Assembly: GCA_002714185.1 (NCBI GenBank)
Contig: PAWM01000003.1
Location: forward strand, 1-64,000
Direction: 5' to 3'
DNA length: 64,000 bases
Source: Flavobacteriales bacterium
Lineage (GTDB): Bacteria > Bacteroidota > Bacteroidia > Flavobacteriales > TMED113
The position numbers and the translations under genes are program-made. Position 1 is the first letter of the stretch. Every line of letters starts with the position of its first letter. The notes beneath the pieces were generated by a model. It did not search any database, was not told the DNA's origin, and was given only the letters and a program-made list of their open reading frames with translations. This document shows positions 29,001 through 38,008 of this stretch, piece by piece.

Positions 29001-30516
29001 TAAGTTCTACAGAGGCAAAATTATTTCCCTCTGCCGCTCTTGCCCATACAACTCCAGTAGTTATATAGTTTACAGCTCCTGGCTCGAGAGTAAAGGGTCC
29101 CGCCGACTGTAAGAACCTCCTATCCGCTGGATCATTTCCAGCAGTAATCTCTGTCCATGGAGAACCAAAGCTTGGATCAGTATCATCAGGAAACATAAAA
29201 TTACATTCCGGATTTCCAGATTCCCATCCAGTACCACCATATGTCATTGGTTGACCATTTTTCCATATTCCTTTCAAATATCCGTAATAATGAGTTGCAT
29301 TTTCTGGATTACCATGATCTGAAAAATCATTGTTATAATAAACAAATTTTGACATAATAATCTGCTCTCCTGGTTCATCAATAGTACCATCTCTATCATT
29401 ATCGATACCGTCACCTGTATCAGCTAAAGGACCTCTAAAAAAATCTACCCCAATTGCTGGTGGTGGATCATCTGAATCATAGTTGTACCCAGCTGTACCA
29501 TCATCATCTGCATCACCATTATAGCAATATCCTAAACCTAAACCAACATCACATCCAACATAATCATCTTGATAATTACCTAAATCAGGGTCGACCCACT
29601 GACCAAAATAAGCTTCATTTAATACACTTGTAGATCTATTAAGTATCTTGTAACTATAAAAAGTCATATTATTTATCTCATCATTTGTCGTAAAACCAAA
29701 TGCTTGAGCTTGTATTTCAAGACCTATAGCAGACTCTGAACCAGTTTCAGTATGAATATTACCATTATCGTTAAACACCCACCATAAAGTTTGATCACCA
29801 AATAAAACATCGTCTGTTTTACAATCTTTTACACCTTCTAAATCATAACCCGGATAATCACCTGCTTCAGGAGTATATATTCCATCGCCATCTACATCCT
29901 CAAACGGAGCTAAATAATCATATGTACCATCTATTTCAGTACGATCTGCAGGCCAATCACTAATTGTAGAAGACATGCCTTGATAATTTGGATAAGATAA
30001 TGCCACATCGCAATTAGGATCGGCTAAACAATCATTGTAACCAACAAAATCTTCAACCTCTTGACGTGTAATCACAAAATGTTTGTCAAAGTCTGAACAA
30101 ACATCAGCACCAATAGTACCATAATCATCACTAGCAATATCTGCATTTAAAGGTCCAGGCCAAAAATCGTTACCGTCCTGTCTATATGTCATTCCAGCTA
30201 CCTTTAAATTTCCTTGATCATCAAGACCTCCAATCCATAATGCTCCAGCAAACATTGAATGCTTATCACTATCTTTAGGAATTTCATATTTTCCATTATC
30301 CAAATCCCACCACATATCACCACCTGCTAATATAGTAGTACGAACATTATTGATATTTAATTCTGTTTGAGCAGTAGCAGCTAAACAACCTGCCGCAATT
30401 ACTCTATAATTTTCATTATTATCTGAATTATTTTGATTTGGTATATTTTCTTTTGCATTTGAATTAAAAAATCCAATTAGCATTACAAATAGTGTTGAAC
30501 TTATATATTTTTTCAT
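26077..30516 (-). CDS. giant secreted protein, GGDMWW family, with C-terminal sorting-like domain
   Basis: This 1479-residue exported protein has a signal peptide (about 1-21). Residues 30-545 are clearly paralogous to the 706-residue protein at 38009-40129. Shared blocks are [75 protein letters not shown] and [16 protein letters not shown]. Several Asp-rich loops ([24 protein letters not shown]) suggest calcium binding. The last 90 residues (VPNPYYG, then TISIYTINGNLVRQY, then ASGIYVIHI) look like a type IX sorting or FlgD-like domain. The middle 800 residues match nothing I recognise. It lies four bases downstream of the TonB receptor gene. No catalytic motif is visible. Confidence 0.8.
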   Translation of the reverse strand: MKKYISSTLFVMLIGFFNSNAKENIPNQNNSDNNENYRVIAAGCLAATAQTELNINNVRTTILAGGDMWWDLDNGKYEIPKDSDKHSMFAGALWIGGLDDQGNLKVAGMTYRQDGNDFWPGPLNADIASDDYGTIGADVCSDFDKHFVITRQEVEDFVGYNDCLADPNCDVALSYPNYQGMSSTISDWPADRTEIDGTYDYLAPFEDVDGDGIYTPEAGDYPGYDLEGVKDCKTDDVLFGDQTLWWVFNDNGNIHTETGSESAIGLEIQAQAFGFTTNDEINNMTFYSYKILNRSTSVLNEAYFGQWVDPDLGNYQDDYVGCDVGLGLGYCYNGDADDDGTAGYNYDSDDPPPAIGVDFFRGPLADTGDGIDNDRDGTIDEPGEQIIMSKFVYYNNDFSDHGNPENATHYYGYLKGIWKNGQPMTYGGTGWESGNPECNFMFPDDTDPSFGSPWTEITAGNDPADRRFLQSAGPFTLEPGAVNYITTGVVWARAAEGNNFASVELMKIADTKAQTLFDICFEVIDGPSAPDVNFVELDKEIIINLTNAENSNNYATQYAEEDPFISDVLSTTTVGFEYDTIINLEGEQVLVNPTPIYEDGNLAIDKRYKFEGYQVFQLKDQYVSSTELYNPDKAFMVFQCDIENYRTVDGQIVFSPEEGAVPIGNLVNYQLDESVGPNVYVPQNMTLGASNSGITHSFRITEDKFATGNTDLINNKPYYFMAVAYAYNEYIPYTPEIPFQSLDPLNPYQPSNMGQKQPYLAGRKNIKTYTIIPHKIESFGNIPTAAYGARPSQLGMAGSGNGGNFVELTSNCRIEIAENLFADTLFYRQNMSPADIEVIDPLSVPDADFVFEVYDVQSSDLGLITNAKWALTKIEDGDSITIQSANSMIDQAQQVLPDWGLGVTFRGIPSLETGQVDNLGCLSCDRPVVSNLILDELYWNLNLSSQEMNDVMQSPEWNNAMDNVWLQPVPDIDDVWQFVTEFRTFDWVRSGTNAFSQNDQVLSPYQYYGDVSVNGTQLDPGGTTSQQTPLDPTGVYENQWLVPYKLVSTDYRGRVGASTTTNVVNFIDGIGGGLAWYDWKTESNLDNLNNVDVVLTDDKDLWTRCPIIDMSEDSIEWIGLGNDPLYQSAAGNIWPFNTDADDVWEISGEGTGENGENKWDLRLDPNVDKDGNPDGTGSGFNSANGWGWFPGYAVDVLSGRRLNMIFSENSSLASSPNNLSSSADMLFNPEPNYELDFNNLGPGSDLSVVNNFSLNGGHVVFVLDTEYAGENQQDNPHFDAFTGSSQNNAWNSLRKKQVIPHIQWVGNWAPNPSQEWLSNELIIRARVEQGYGYRELSVLENESQDNLVNSGYPYYKFNSSEILTLLDNEQAKKDGLKDVNIVPNPYYGTSGYEEGQVDTKVKVTNLPQTCTISIYTINGNLVRQYSKDNDISYWEWDLKNNYNIAIASGIYVIHIDAGEIGEKVLKWFGALRPVDLDSF

Positions 30517-30520
30517 TTAT

Positions 30521-33500
30521 CTAAAAATTTACTTGCATTCCTAGTTTAATTAACCTTGGTCTAACATAATTATCAGGATTATTAACCTTTAAAGTATACT
30601 GGTCATAAAAAGCCGAAGGATTGACCTGCTGCGAAACATACTGTTGACCCTCTGCAGACGATAAATAACCATCATCATCAGCATTACCTGTGTATCTATA
30701 TACATTCACAATATTATCAGCATTCAATAAGTTTTCAATCATCATATAAACATTCATACCTAAATTTCTCTGTTCTGATAGTTTAAATTTCACTTCTTTA
30801 TTTATTCGGAGATCAGTTCTAAAAGTCCAAGGTTCTCTAGCTCCATTTACACTACCTTCAAGAGTAGATCTAGTATTAACTCCAAATTGAGCAACTGCTA
30901 AAACATTAGACTGTTGACTGTATGGTCGACCCGATCCTGCTGAAATAACTAAGTTAGCACCAAAACCTTGTAAAATCTTTTTACCAAATAAAACAGGGCC
31001 ATTATAATTAATCCCTGAACTATAACGATAATCTATATTAGCTGTAATATTATGTCGCTGATCAAAATCCAACGGTAAAGTTGTTCTTAAATTAGGAAAA
31101 CCATCATTTACTAATTGTTGAGCAGTAGTAGAAGAAGAGCCTGTACCATCAGCAAATTGCAAAGTATAATTTGCTGTTAAAGACACATTATTTCTTCTTC
31201 TTAAATCATATCCAAATGAAAAACCTTTCACTGTACCAAAATCAATATTATCAAAATGAGTATATGGAAATGGATATGCTTCTGCAACACGAGTAGCTTG
31301 AATCATATCACTTAACTCTCTGTAAAATGCCGAAATAGTAATCGCTGAATAACTAGTAAGGGCTTGAGTAAAACCAACTTCATAATCAGTAGTCTTTTCT
31401 GGCAATAAATTTGGGTTAGATACTCCACCTGTATTTGCATCAATAAATAAGTAATTAAAAGGATTCATTATATTATCTGAAGGTGGGCGTTGTGTCAATA
31501 TATCATAATGAGCAAAGAACATAGCTTCATCAGAGATAGGGAAATTAAAAGATATCCTCGGCATAACTGCAATCTGAGGAGTATAATCTTCAAAAGCATC
31601 ACCTGTTAAACCTTTGTTTTCGTCAGCAATATGGTTAGGGTTTTGTAAAAATGGTATCACTCCACTACCCATGCTTAAAACAGATGGGTCAGTTACTGGA
31701 ACACCTTCTGCATTATACCAATCATCACCATCTCTATAACCAGTAATTATTGTTTGATCAGTAATAGAATTAGCATAAACAACAAAGTCACTACCTATGT
31801 TACCAGGATGTGATGGATTACTTGGATTAGAATTTGGATTTAATGATGGATCAACTTCTGAAGCTTTTAATGTAGGATAAAAAGAGTATTTATCTTTTAA
31901 AACTTCTTGATTTGCATCAAATCGATCAATACGAACACCTATATTAAAAACAATATCATCTAATGCAAACTTATCTTGAATATATGCTGCTGCATATAAA
32001 GGTTCAAAAGGAGATACTCTTCTTGTATAATCACCATTTGCATCTTTTTCATTTAAAAATGTATCAAAAGAAATTCGTTCATTTATTTCATTACCTGTGT
32101 GATCATACCCATAATAATAAAGATTTAAATAATCACCCTGCAAAATTTCATCTGCTGCAAACATATCTATGGAAAGCAAATTTGGGTCATATTGATCGAT
32201 GTATACCCATTCATTAACACTCAAACCTAACTCTTCTCTTAAATTTTGAGCGAAAGTAGAATAATTTTCATTATCCTCTGAAACATCATAAAATGTAGAA
32301 AATATTAATGGAACACCATCTCCGTTTGTTTCAGCAAACTGCCATTGCGTATAATCATCAACATAGTACTGAGGATTATTAAGATGTTGATTTGCTAATT
32401 GGCGAGCAATTGGCCATAAGTTAGGTGTGTAAACTCGATAATAACGCTCTCTCTTTTTTTCATATTCAAATCCAAATGAAACAGCATGATTACCTATATC
32501 AGCAGATGCAGAACCAGTAAATCGTTGTCTTTGATCAGTATAATCAAATGAAAAATAATTAGGATAACCTGTATTCCACCATAATCCATACACAGATGGA
32601 GGTTCATCACCATTCATTAAACCACCACCAAATTGAATGTGATTCATTGTAGGGTTTTGATTTGGAAGATAACTATGAAAAAAATCATAGTACTGTGATG
32701 TATAGTTTGCTAATAATGGATTTGCATTAGACGGCTCAAAATCATATGTTATATATTCCTGTAATAAAACTCCTGTTTGTGTTTCTTGTTCCCATAACAA
32801 ATTATCGTTTTCATCAACATCTTGTATTCCATCACTGTCTAAATCAATTGGAATACGATTACCATTTTGATCTAGAACATACACATCATATGCATCCCAA
32901 TTCCACCAGTCAGTAAAAGTAAATGTAGTGTCATCTTTAGAAGGAGTGAACTTTCCAACATAATTATATGCAAAGTAATCTGTACCATGACGTGGATTTT
33001 CAAGTTTAGAGTCGTATCTAGAATAATCAGCTTGTAAAGTATAAAACACATTTTTGACCGCAGCTGCAGCATCATCACCACTTAATCTATGCTGGAGTCT
33101 TGCATACATATTATAACTATCCCTAGTGTATTCTCTATTATTAGCTGAATTTAATAATTGTTTTCTCCACCATAAACTACTACCCTTATCAATATTATGC
33201 CTCATAGAGCCACCAATAATAAAGTCTATATCCTTTGATATACCTAACGTTAATTTTCCCTGTAACCTTAGATCTTGATCACTTAAATTTTGTTTAACAT
33301 CAGAAATATCCCAATCATCAGAAGTAAGATTTTCCGCTGCATTTTGTGCATAACTAGTTGTATAATCTCCATAAGAAGGTGTTCCAATAAATATTGATGG
33401 ATTTGTCTCTAGTTCAGATAAAATATTGTCTTTTAATTTAGGTACACCTATAGCTGAAGGATCTGGGTCCTCTTTATGATTATATTCAGCTGTAATTAAG

Positions 33501-34312
33501 TAACCAAGTATAGGAGTTCTATCAGCATCTTTTTTTCTCCAAATAGGTCCAGACAAGTTAAATGCTAATAAATTATGATTATATGGATCCGTTAAATTTG
33601 ATGAAGATAACTCGAAACCTCCTCGAGTAATTCTTGAAGGACCTTGAGTTGTAATACTAATAATCCCACCAGTAGCATCACCATATTGAGCAGGAAGACC
33701 ACCAGTAACAACAGTCATTTGATCAATAGCACTTTGGGGAAGGACATTGCTACTACCAACAATTTTTACTCCATCAACATAATAAGCAGTAGCATTACTT
33801 CTAGAACCTCTTACATTTAAAGAACCACCTGTATCTTCTTGATATACACCAGCAGTAGTAGCAGCTACATTCTGCACACTTCTTGTTGGTAAAGCCGTTA
33901 TTTGTTCTTTTGTTTTTGTAGAACCTGATTTATCTGCATCAATAAGTGGAACATCATATTCAATTACCTGCACTTCAGATAAAATAGATGATTCTGTAGA
34001 CATTTGATAATCAGAAAATGTAATTTTATTAGGAGAAATCAATACATTATTTTGAATAATGGTAGCATAGCCAATAAATGATATCTCTACAGTATATCGA
34101 CCTGGATTAATAGGTTTGATTGTAAAATTACCATCAAAATCGGTAGCACCACCCATAACAGTGACACCATCAGATTTAACTACAATATTAGCCATAGGAA
34201 TCGTCTCTCCTGTCATTGCATCACTAACCGTTCCTTTTAAAGTACCACTTTGAGCAAAACCAGCTAGGGATATGAAAAAAGTAATAACAAAGATTATAAT
34301 ATTTCTGTGCAT
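30521..34312 (-). CDS. TonB-dependent receptor with carboxypeptidase-regulatory-like domain
   Basis: This 1263-residue outer membrane protein has a signal peptide (about 1-20, GFAQ). A CarboxypepD-regulatory-like beta domain follows (about 22-110, with GTVSDAMTGETIPMANIVV). The plug domain spans about 125-235, with LNVRGSRSNATAYYVDG and PAQYGDATGGIISI. A 22-strand barrel ends in the terminal strand IKLGMQVNF, with the C-terminal Phe typical of BAM substrates. There is no SusD-like partner. Instead the giant secreted protein and a PorV-like barrel follow. Barrel loops are rich in Asn, Asp and Tyr. The ligand is unknown. A strong promoter lies at 34359-34390. Confidence 0.92.
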   Translation of the reverse strand: MHRNIIIFVITFFISLAGFAQSGTLKGTVSDAMTGETIPMANIVVKSDGVTVMGGATDFDGNFTIKPINPGRYTVEISFIGYATIIQNNVLISPNKITFSDYQMSTESSILSEVQVIEYDVPLIDADKSGSTKTKEQITALPTRSVQNVAATTAGVYQEDTGGSLNVRGSRSNATAYYVDGVKIVGSSNVLPQSAIDQMTVVTGGLPAQYGDATGGIISITTQGPSRITRGGFELSSSNLTDPYNHNLLAFNLSGPIWRKKDADRTPILGYLITAEYNHKEDPDPSAIGVPKLKDNILSELETNPSIFIGTPSYGDYTTSYAQNAAENLTSDDWDISDVKQNLSDQDLRLQGKLTLGISKDIDFIIGGSMRHNIDKGSSLWWRKQLLNSANNREYTRDSYNMYARLQHRLSGDDAAAAVKNVFYTLQADYSRYDSKLENPRHGTDYFAYNYVGKFTPSKDDTTFTFTDWWNWDAYDVYVLDQNGNRIPIDLDSDGIQDVDENDNLLWEQETQTGVLLQEYITYDFEPSNANPLLANYTSQYYDFFHSYLPNQNPTMNHIQFGGGLMNGDEPPSVYGLWWNTGYPNYFSFDYTDQRQRFTGSASADIGNHAVSFGFEYEKKRERYYRVYTPNLWPIARQLANQHLNNPQYYVDDYTQWQFAETNGDGVPLIFSTFYDVSEDNENYSTFAQNLREELGLSVNEWVYIDQYDPNLLSIDMFAADEILQGDYLNLYYYGYDHTGNEINERISFDTFLNEKDANGDYTRRVSPFEPLYAAAYIQDKFALDDIVFNIGVRIDRFDANQEVLKDKYSFYPTLKASEVDPSLNPNSNPSNPSHPGNIGSDFVVYANSITDQTIITGYRDGDDWYNAEGVPVTDPSVLSMGSGVIPFLQNPNHIADENKGLTGDAFEDYTPQIAVMPRISFNFPISDEAMFFAHYDILTQRPPSDNIMNPFNYLFIDANTGGVSNPNLLPEKTTDYEVGFTQALTSYSAITISAFYRELSDMIQATRVAEAYPFPYTHFDNIDFGTVKGFSFGYDLRRRNNVSLTANYTLQFADGTGSSSTTAQQLVNDGFPNLRTTLPLDFDQRHNITANIDYRYSSGINYNGPVLFGKKILQGFGANLVISAGSGRPYSQQSNVLAVAQFGVNTRSTLEGSVNGAREPWTFRTDLRINKEVKFKLSEQRNLGMNVYMMIENLLNADNIVNVYRYTGNADDDGYLSSAEGQQYVSQQVNPSAFYDQYTLKVNNPDNYVRPRLIKLGMQVNF

Positions 34313-34358
34313 ATCGTGTTATTTATAGATGTAAAAATTATTGTTATTTTTAATGGAT

Positions 34359-34390
34359 CAAATATAGGAGAAAATAAGATATATACCAAA
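34359..34390 (-). promoter_or_regulatory. promoter of the TonB receptor / giant protein / PorV-like operon
   Basis: On the minus strand TTTG (34390-34387) is followed after 20 bases by TATATTTG (34366-34359), a full match to the Bacteroidota vegetative promoter. It ends 46 bases before the receptor ATG at 34312, giving a plausible short leader. Confidence 0.65.
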
Positions 34391-34423
34391 ATTATAAATA
34401 CTATATTATATATTTGCTATACT

Positions 34424-34846
34424 ATGACAAATAACATAAATAAAATTCTTCTCTCAAGCTTGCTTATGATAATTAGCTGTACAGTTGAAGATAATTTTCC
34501 AAACATTTATGTGAACGAAACCATACCAATAACCATGCCCCAATACAACAATATTTATGGTAATTTATGGGGCTACGAATATATTAATGGAGGATTAGGA
34601 GGAATCATTATTGTTCAAGGCATGGATAATGAATTTTTAGCTTACGATAGAGCCTGTACAAATGAGTCTAATGAAAGCTGTATCATTTCTGGAGAATCTA
34701 CAAATGATCCTATTTTAACATGTGAAAATTGTTGCAATTCTCAATTCGTTATTATTGATGGATCGGTAGTTGAGGGCCCAGCAAACCAAGCATTGAAAAA
34801 ATACAATACATATTTTGATGGACAGATGTTATATATCACTAATTAA
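34424..34846 (+). CDS. small Cys-rich lipoprotein, degenerate Rieske-like
   Basis: The reading frame is open from 34307, but the ATG at 34424 gives a proper lipoprotein signal with lipobox IISC (Cys19) and a 140-residue product. The layout [10 protein letters not shown], then LTCENC near 98, then [19 protein letters not shown] recalls Rieske-type domains of Bacteroidota lipoproteins. However, the histidines of CxH and CxxH are missing; Cys78, Cys86, Cys100, Cys103 and Cys104 remain. A zinc or structural Cys site is more likely than a 2Fe-2S cluster. The 3' end overlaps sahH by four bases (convergent). Confidence 0.65.
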   Translation: MTNNINKILLSSLLMIISCTVEDNFPNIYVNETIPITMPQYNNIYGNLWGYEYINGGLGGIIIVQGMDNEFLAYDRACTNESNESCIISGESTNDPILTCENCCNSQFVIIDGSVVEGPANQALKKYNTYFDGQMLYITN

Positions 34847-36153
34847 TATCTGTATGTATCTGATTTAAAAGGACCTGACTTTGGAACACTAATATAATTT
34901 GCTTGCTCATCAGTCAACTCCTCTAGTTCAACTCCAAGCTTCTCTAAGTGTAATTTAGCCACTAATTCATCTAAATTTTTAGGTAACACATATACTTTAT
35001 TATTATAATGATCAACATTAGTCCATAATTCAATTTGAGCTAACACTTGATTAGTAAAGGAATTTGACATTACAAATGAAGGATGACCAGTTGCACAACC
35101 TAAATTCACTAACCTACCCTCTGCTAAAAGAATAATTTGATTTCCATTTTTCATTGTATATAAATCTACCTGTGGTTTAATTTCTTCTTTTTCTGCATTA
35201 GAATTTAACCATGCAACATCTATTTCATTATCAAAATGACCAATATTACATACTATAGCTTTATCTTTCATTAATTTAAAGTGCTCCTCTGAAACAACAT
35301 TTTTATTTCCAGTTGCAGTAATAATGATATCACTTTCTTGAACTGCATTCATCATTTTTTTAACAGGAAAACCCTCCATAGATGCTTGCAGTGCACAAAT
35401 TGGGTCAATTTCTGTAACAATTACTCTAGCACCTGCACCAACTAATGATGCAACAGTACCTTTACCAACATCACCATACCCTGCGACTACTGCAACTTTA
35501 CCAGCTAACATAACATCTGTAGCTCTTCTTATCGCATCAACAGCGGACTCTCTGCAACCATATTTATTGTCAAACTTGGATTTTGTAACAGAGTCATTTA
35601 CATTGATAGCAGGCAATGACAATGTTCCGTTTTTTTCTCTTTCATACAATCTAAGTACTCCAGTTGTTGTTTCTTCAGTCAAACCATTTATATCTTTTAC
35701 TAGCTCGGGATAATTATCAAGCACCATATTTGTTAAATCTCCACCATCATCTAAAATCATATTTAATGGTTTATTATCTTTAAAAGCAAATAAGGTTTGC
35801 TCAATACACCAATCAAAATCTTCTTCACTCATTCCTTTCCATGCAAAAACTGGCACTCCAGATGCTGCTATAGCTGCTGCTGCATGATCCTGAGTAGAAA
35901 ATATATTACATGAAGACCACGAAACTTCTGCACCTAATTCAATTAATGTCTCAATTAGCACAGCAGTCTGAATTGTCATATGAAGACACCCTGCAATCCT
36001 AGCTCCAGACAAGGGCTTACTCTTACTATATTTTTTTCTAATCATCATTAGTCCAGGCATTTCAGCCTCTGCTAACTTAATCTCCTTCCTACCCCATTCT
36101 GATAGGTTAATATCGCATACCTTAAAATTCATATTTTTGATTTTAGTTTTCAT
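34843..36153 (-). CDS. ahcY: adenosylhomocysteinase (S-adenosylhomocysteine hydrolase)
   Basis: This enzyme splits S-adenosylhomocysteine to adenosine and homocysteine, clearing the product inhibitor of methyltransferases. In the 436-residue protein the NAD-binding motif GYGDVGKG is at 225-232, the substrate-site Lys191 in [12 protein letters not shown] is present, and the C-terminus [12 protein letters not shown] is canonical. metK, which makes the methyl donor, is also in this window at 45841-47100. An ATG at 36132 (residue 8) is an alternative start. Confidence 0.97.
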   Translation of the reverse strand: MKTKIKNMNFKVCDINLSEWGRKEIKLAEAEMPGLMMIRKKYSKSKPLSGARIAGCLHMTIQTAVLIETLIELGAEVSWSSCNIFSTQDHAAAAIAASGVPVFAWKGMSEEDFDWCIEQTLFAFKDNKPLNMILDDGGDLTNMVLDNYPELVKDINGLTEETTTGVLRLYEREKNGTLSLPAINVNDSVTKSKFDNKYGCRESAVDAIRRATDVMLAGKVAVVAGYGDVGKGTVASLVGAGARVIVTEIDPICALQASMEGFPVKKMMNAVQESDIIITATGNKNVVSEEHFKLMKDKAIVCNIGHFDNEIDVAWLNSNAEKEEIKPQVDLYTMKNGNQIILLAEGRLVNLGCATGHPSFVMSNSFTNQVLAQIELWTNVDHYNNKVYVLPKNLDELVAKLHLEKLGVELEELTDEQANYISVPKSGPFKSDTYRY

Positions 36154-36180
36154 ATATTAATTTAATAAATATTTAAAACA

Positions 36181-36188
36181 CAAATTTA
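36181..36188 (-). promoter_or_regulatory. candidate -7 element for ahcY
   Basis: The minus strand reads TAAATTTG, 27 bases before the ahcY ATG. It fits TAnnTTTG; the -33 element is unclear. Confidence 0.4.
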
Positions 36189-36234
36189 ACACATATTATT
36201 TAACTTTAAACGATAAAAAACTGATATTTAAGCT

Positions 36235-36852
36235 ATGCCCTTCTTAAAAAGAAAAAAAACTAAAAACTACACATATGGTATTTGGAAAATAACAGAAAAT
36301 ATAGATTATTTATTAGAAAATTTGAATCCAAGTCATAAAGAATTAATACACATCAATCAAATAACTCATCCAAAAAGAAAAAAACAAAATATTAGTGCTA
36401 GATTAATTTTAAATATATTATCAAACAAAAAAACATACATTAATTATAATGTAAATGGTGCACCTAGCTGTGTTAATTATAATTATATTTCCATTAGCCA
36501 CTCTCATAATTATTGCATTGTCATAACCAGCAATCAACCTACAGGTGTTGATATACAATATCAAAAATCTAATATTCAAAAATTAAGCAAACGATTTATT
36601 AACTCTGATGAATTAATTCATAATTATCAATCAACTAATGAATTACATTTTATATGGTGTGCAAAAGAAGCTATTTATAAAACAATTAATACTTGTTCAA
36701 TTTCTTTAAAAGAAAATATTTATATTCAACCTGTTAATAAAAAAATGACAGCAACTGGATACTATAAAAATCAAGAAGTAATTATTGACTATCAAATTAA
36801 TTATAAACAATTTAAAAATTATTTTATTGCAATTGCTATAAAACTAGTATGA
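36235..36852 (+). CDS. 4'-phosphopantetheinyl transferase superfamily protein
   Basis: This 205-residue Sfp-like transferase attaches the phosphopantetheine arm of CoA to carrier proteins. The two family motifs are present: GVDIQ at 104-108, with the Mg-binding Asp106, and WCAKEAIYK at 141-149. The upstream ISISHSHNY (85-93) matches the substrate-binding SxSHS region. It is AT-rich and Lys/Asn-rich like its neighbours. Its stop overlaps the pnuC start (ATGA), so the two are co-translated, although the functions look unrelated. Confidence 0.9.
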   Translation: MPFLKRKKTKNYTYGIWKITENIDYLLENLNPSHKELIHINQITHPKRKKQNISARLILNILSNKKTYINYNVNGAPSCVNYNYISISHSHNYCIVITSNQPTGVDIQYQKSNIQKLSKRFINSDELIHNYQSTNELHFIWCAKEAIYKTINTCSISLKENIYIQPVNKKMTATGYYKNQEVIIDYQINYKQFKNYFIAIAIKLV

Positions 36853-37430
36853 CAGAGCTGTACCAATATATCATTGAAAATACTAACCAATTTCTTGGTG
36901 TATTATTTAGCATTATTTATGTTATTTTATCAATCCGAGAGAATATTTTTTGCTGGCATGCATTAATTATTGCCTCTATTTTTAATGCATTTGCCTTCTA
37001 TCAAATTCAATTAACACTTCAAATTATTATGCAATTCTTCTTTATATTTACAGGAATTTATGGTTGGTATAATTGGAAGAATGGCGACTCCTTAAGTACA
37101 CTTAAAATTTCAAGCTGGAGCACAAAAATACATCTTCAATATATAATGGCAGGTGTAATAATCACTTTGATTTTATGGCTACTATTGGTAGCACTTAAAA
37201 TAAAGAATACATCTCCTTTTCTTGATGCTCTAATGTTTACTTTCAATATAATTCCTATGTATATGATGGGGAAAAAGATTTTAGAATCTTGGATTTATTT
37301 TATTGCTATTGATATTATTAGTGGTTTTTTTTATCTGTCAACAGGTGAATATTTTTATTGCTTTCTTTTCTTTTGCTACTTAGGTTTCGCTACTAAAGGT
37401 TATATGACCTGGAAAAATAAAAAAATATGA
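36849..37430 (+). CDS. pnuC: nicotinamide riboside transporter PnuC
   Basis: This 193-residue inner membrane protein has about seven hydrophobic segments. PnuC/SWEET-like features include the FFIFTGIYGWYNWKNG stretch (about 63-78). The C-terminal WIYFIAIDIISGFFYLSTGEYFYC segment is typical of the family, which facilitates uptake of nicotinamide riboside. Its stop overlaps the start of the NadR-like kinase gene by four bases, a strong functional link: transport followed by phosphorylation traps the vitamin. A thiamine-specific PnuT is the alternative, but the kinase neighbour favours nicotinamide riboside. Confidence 0.92.
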   Translation: MTELYQYIIENTNQFLGVLFSIIYVILSIRENIFCWHALIIASIFNAFAFYQIQLTLQIIMQFFFIFTGIYGWYNWKNGDSLSTLKISSWSTKIHLQYIMAGVIITLILWLLLVALKIKNTSPFLDALMFTFNIIPMYMMGKKILESWIYFIAIDIISGFFYLSTGEYFYCFLFFCYLGFATKGYMTWKNKKI

Positions 37431-37933
37431 TAAAAATAGTATTCACTGGACCTGAGTGCTCCGGAAAAACCAGCCTAAGTAAAGCAATTGCAAAAAAATT
37501 TAATTTACCAATTGTACCTGAATTTGCTAGATTATACTTAAATAAATTAAATAGAAATTACAATTACTCTGATTTAATAAAAATTGCGAAAGGTCAACTA
37601 GATTTAGAAATAAAAACTGAAAAAAATTCTGATAAAAAAATTCTTATTTGTGACACAAATCTCCAAGTTATAAAACTTTGGAGTTTAATTAAGTACTCTA
37701 AATGTGATTCATTTATTATTAATCATGAGGACCATCAAGCACATTATATTCTGTGTTATCCTGATTTTAAATGGCAATATGACAAATTAAGAGAAAATAA
37801 ATACGACAGATTAGAGATTTTTGAAAAATACAAAGAAGATTTAGTCACATCCAATAGAAATTTTATAACTACTAATGGGCCTATAGCAGATAGGATTTCT
37901 CTTATTACCAACTACATTGAACAAATGATTTAA
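37427..37933 (+). CDS. NadR-like nicotinamide riboside kinase (AAA family ATPase)
   Basis: This 168-residue cytoplasmic P-loop protein matches the C-terminal kinase domain of NadR. The P-loop GPECSGKT is at 8-15, followed by the VPEFARLYL segment and a central DTNLQVIKLW stretch. It lacks the N-terminal nucleotidyltransferase part of full NadR. With the overlapping pnuC gene it should phosphorylate imported nicotinamide riboside to NMN for NAD synthesis. Confidence 0.87.
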   Translation: MIKIVFTGPECSGKTSLSKAIAKKFNLPIVPEFARLYLNKLNRNYNYSDLIKIAKGQLDLEIKTEKNSDKKILICDTNLQVIKLWSLIKYSKCDSFIINHEDHQAHYILCYPDFKWQYDKLRENKYDRLEIFEKYKEDLVTSNRNFITTNGPIADRISLITNYIEQMI

Positions 37934-38008
37934 CACTGTTTTTTTGAAACAACATTATTTCTCATTATATTTATATTATTACCTCATTATGATATAATTA
38001 ATTTTACT

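Noticed and set aside
31963-33081. Reading frames in other frames of the TonB receptor gene
   Set aside because: Low-complexity shadows with no start context or domain content.
34307-34423. N-terminal extension of the small Cys-rich lipoprotein
   Set aside because: The extra 39 residues overlap the TonB receptor start and its promoter and lack signal-peptide character; the ATG at 34424 gives a clean lipobox.
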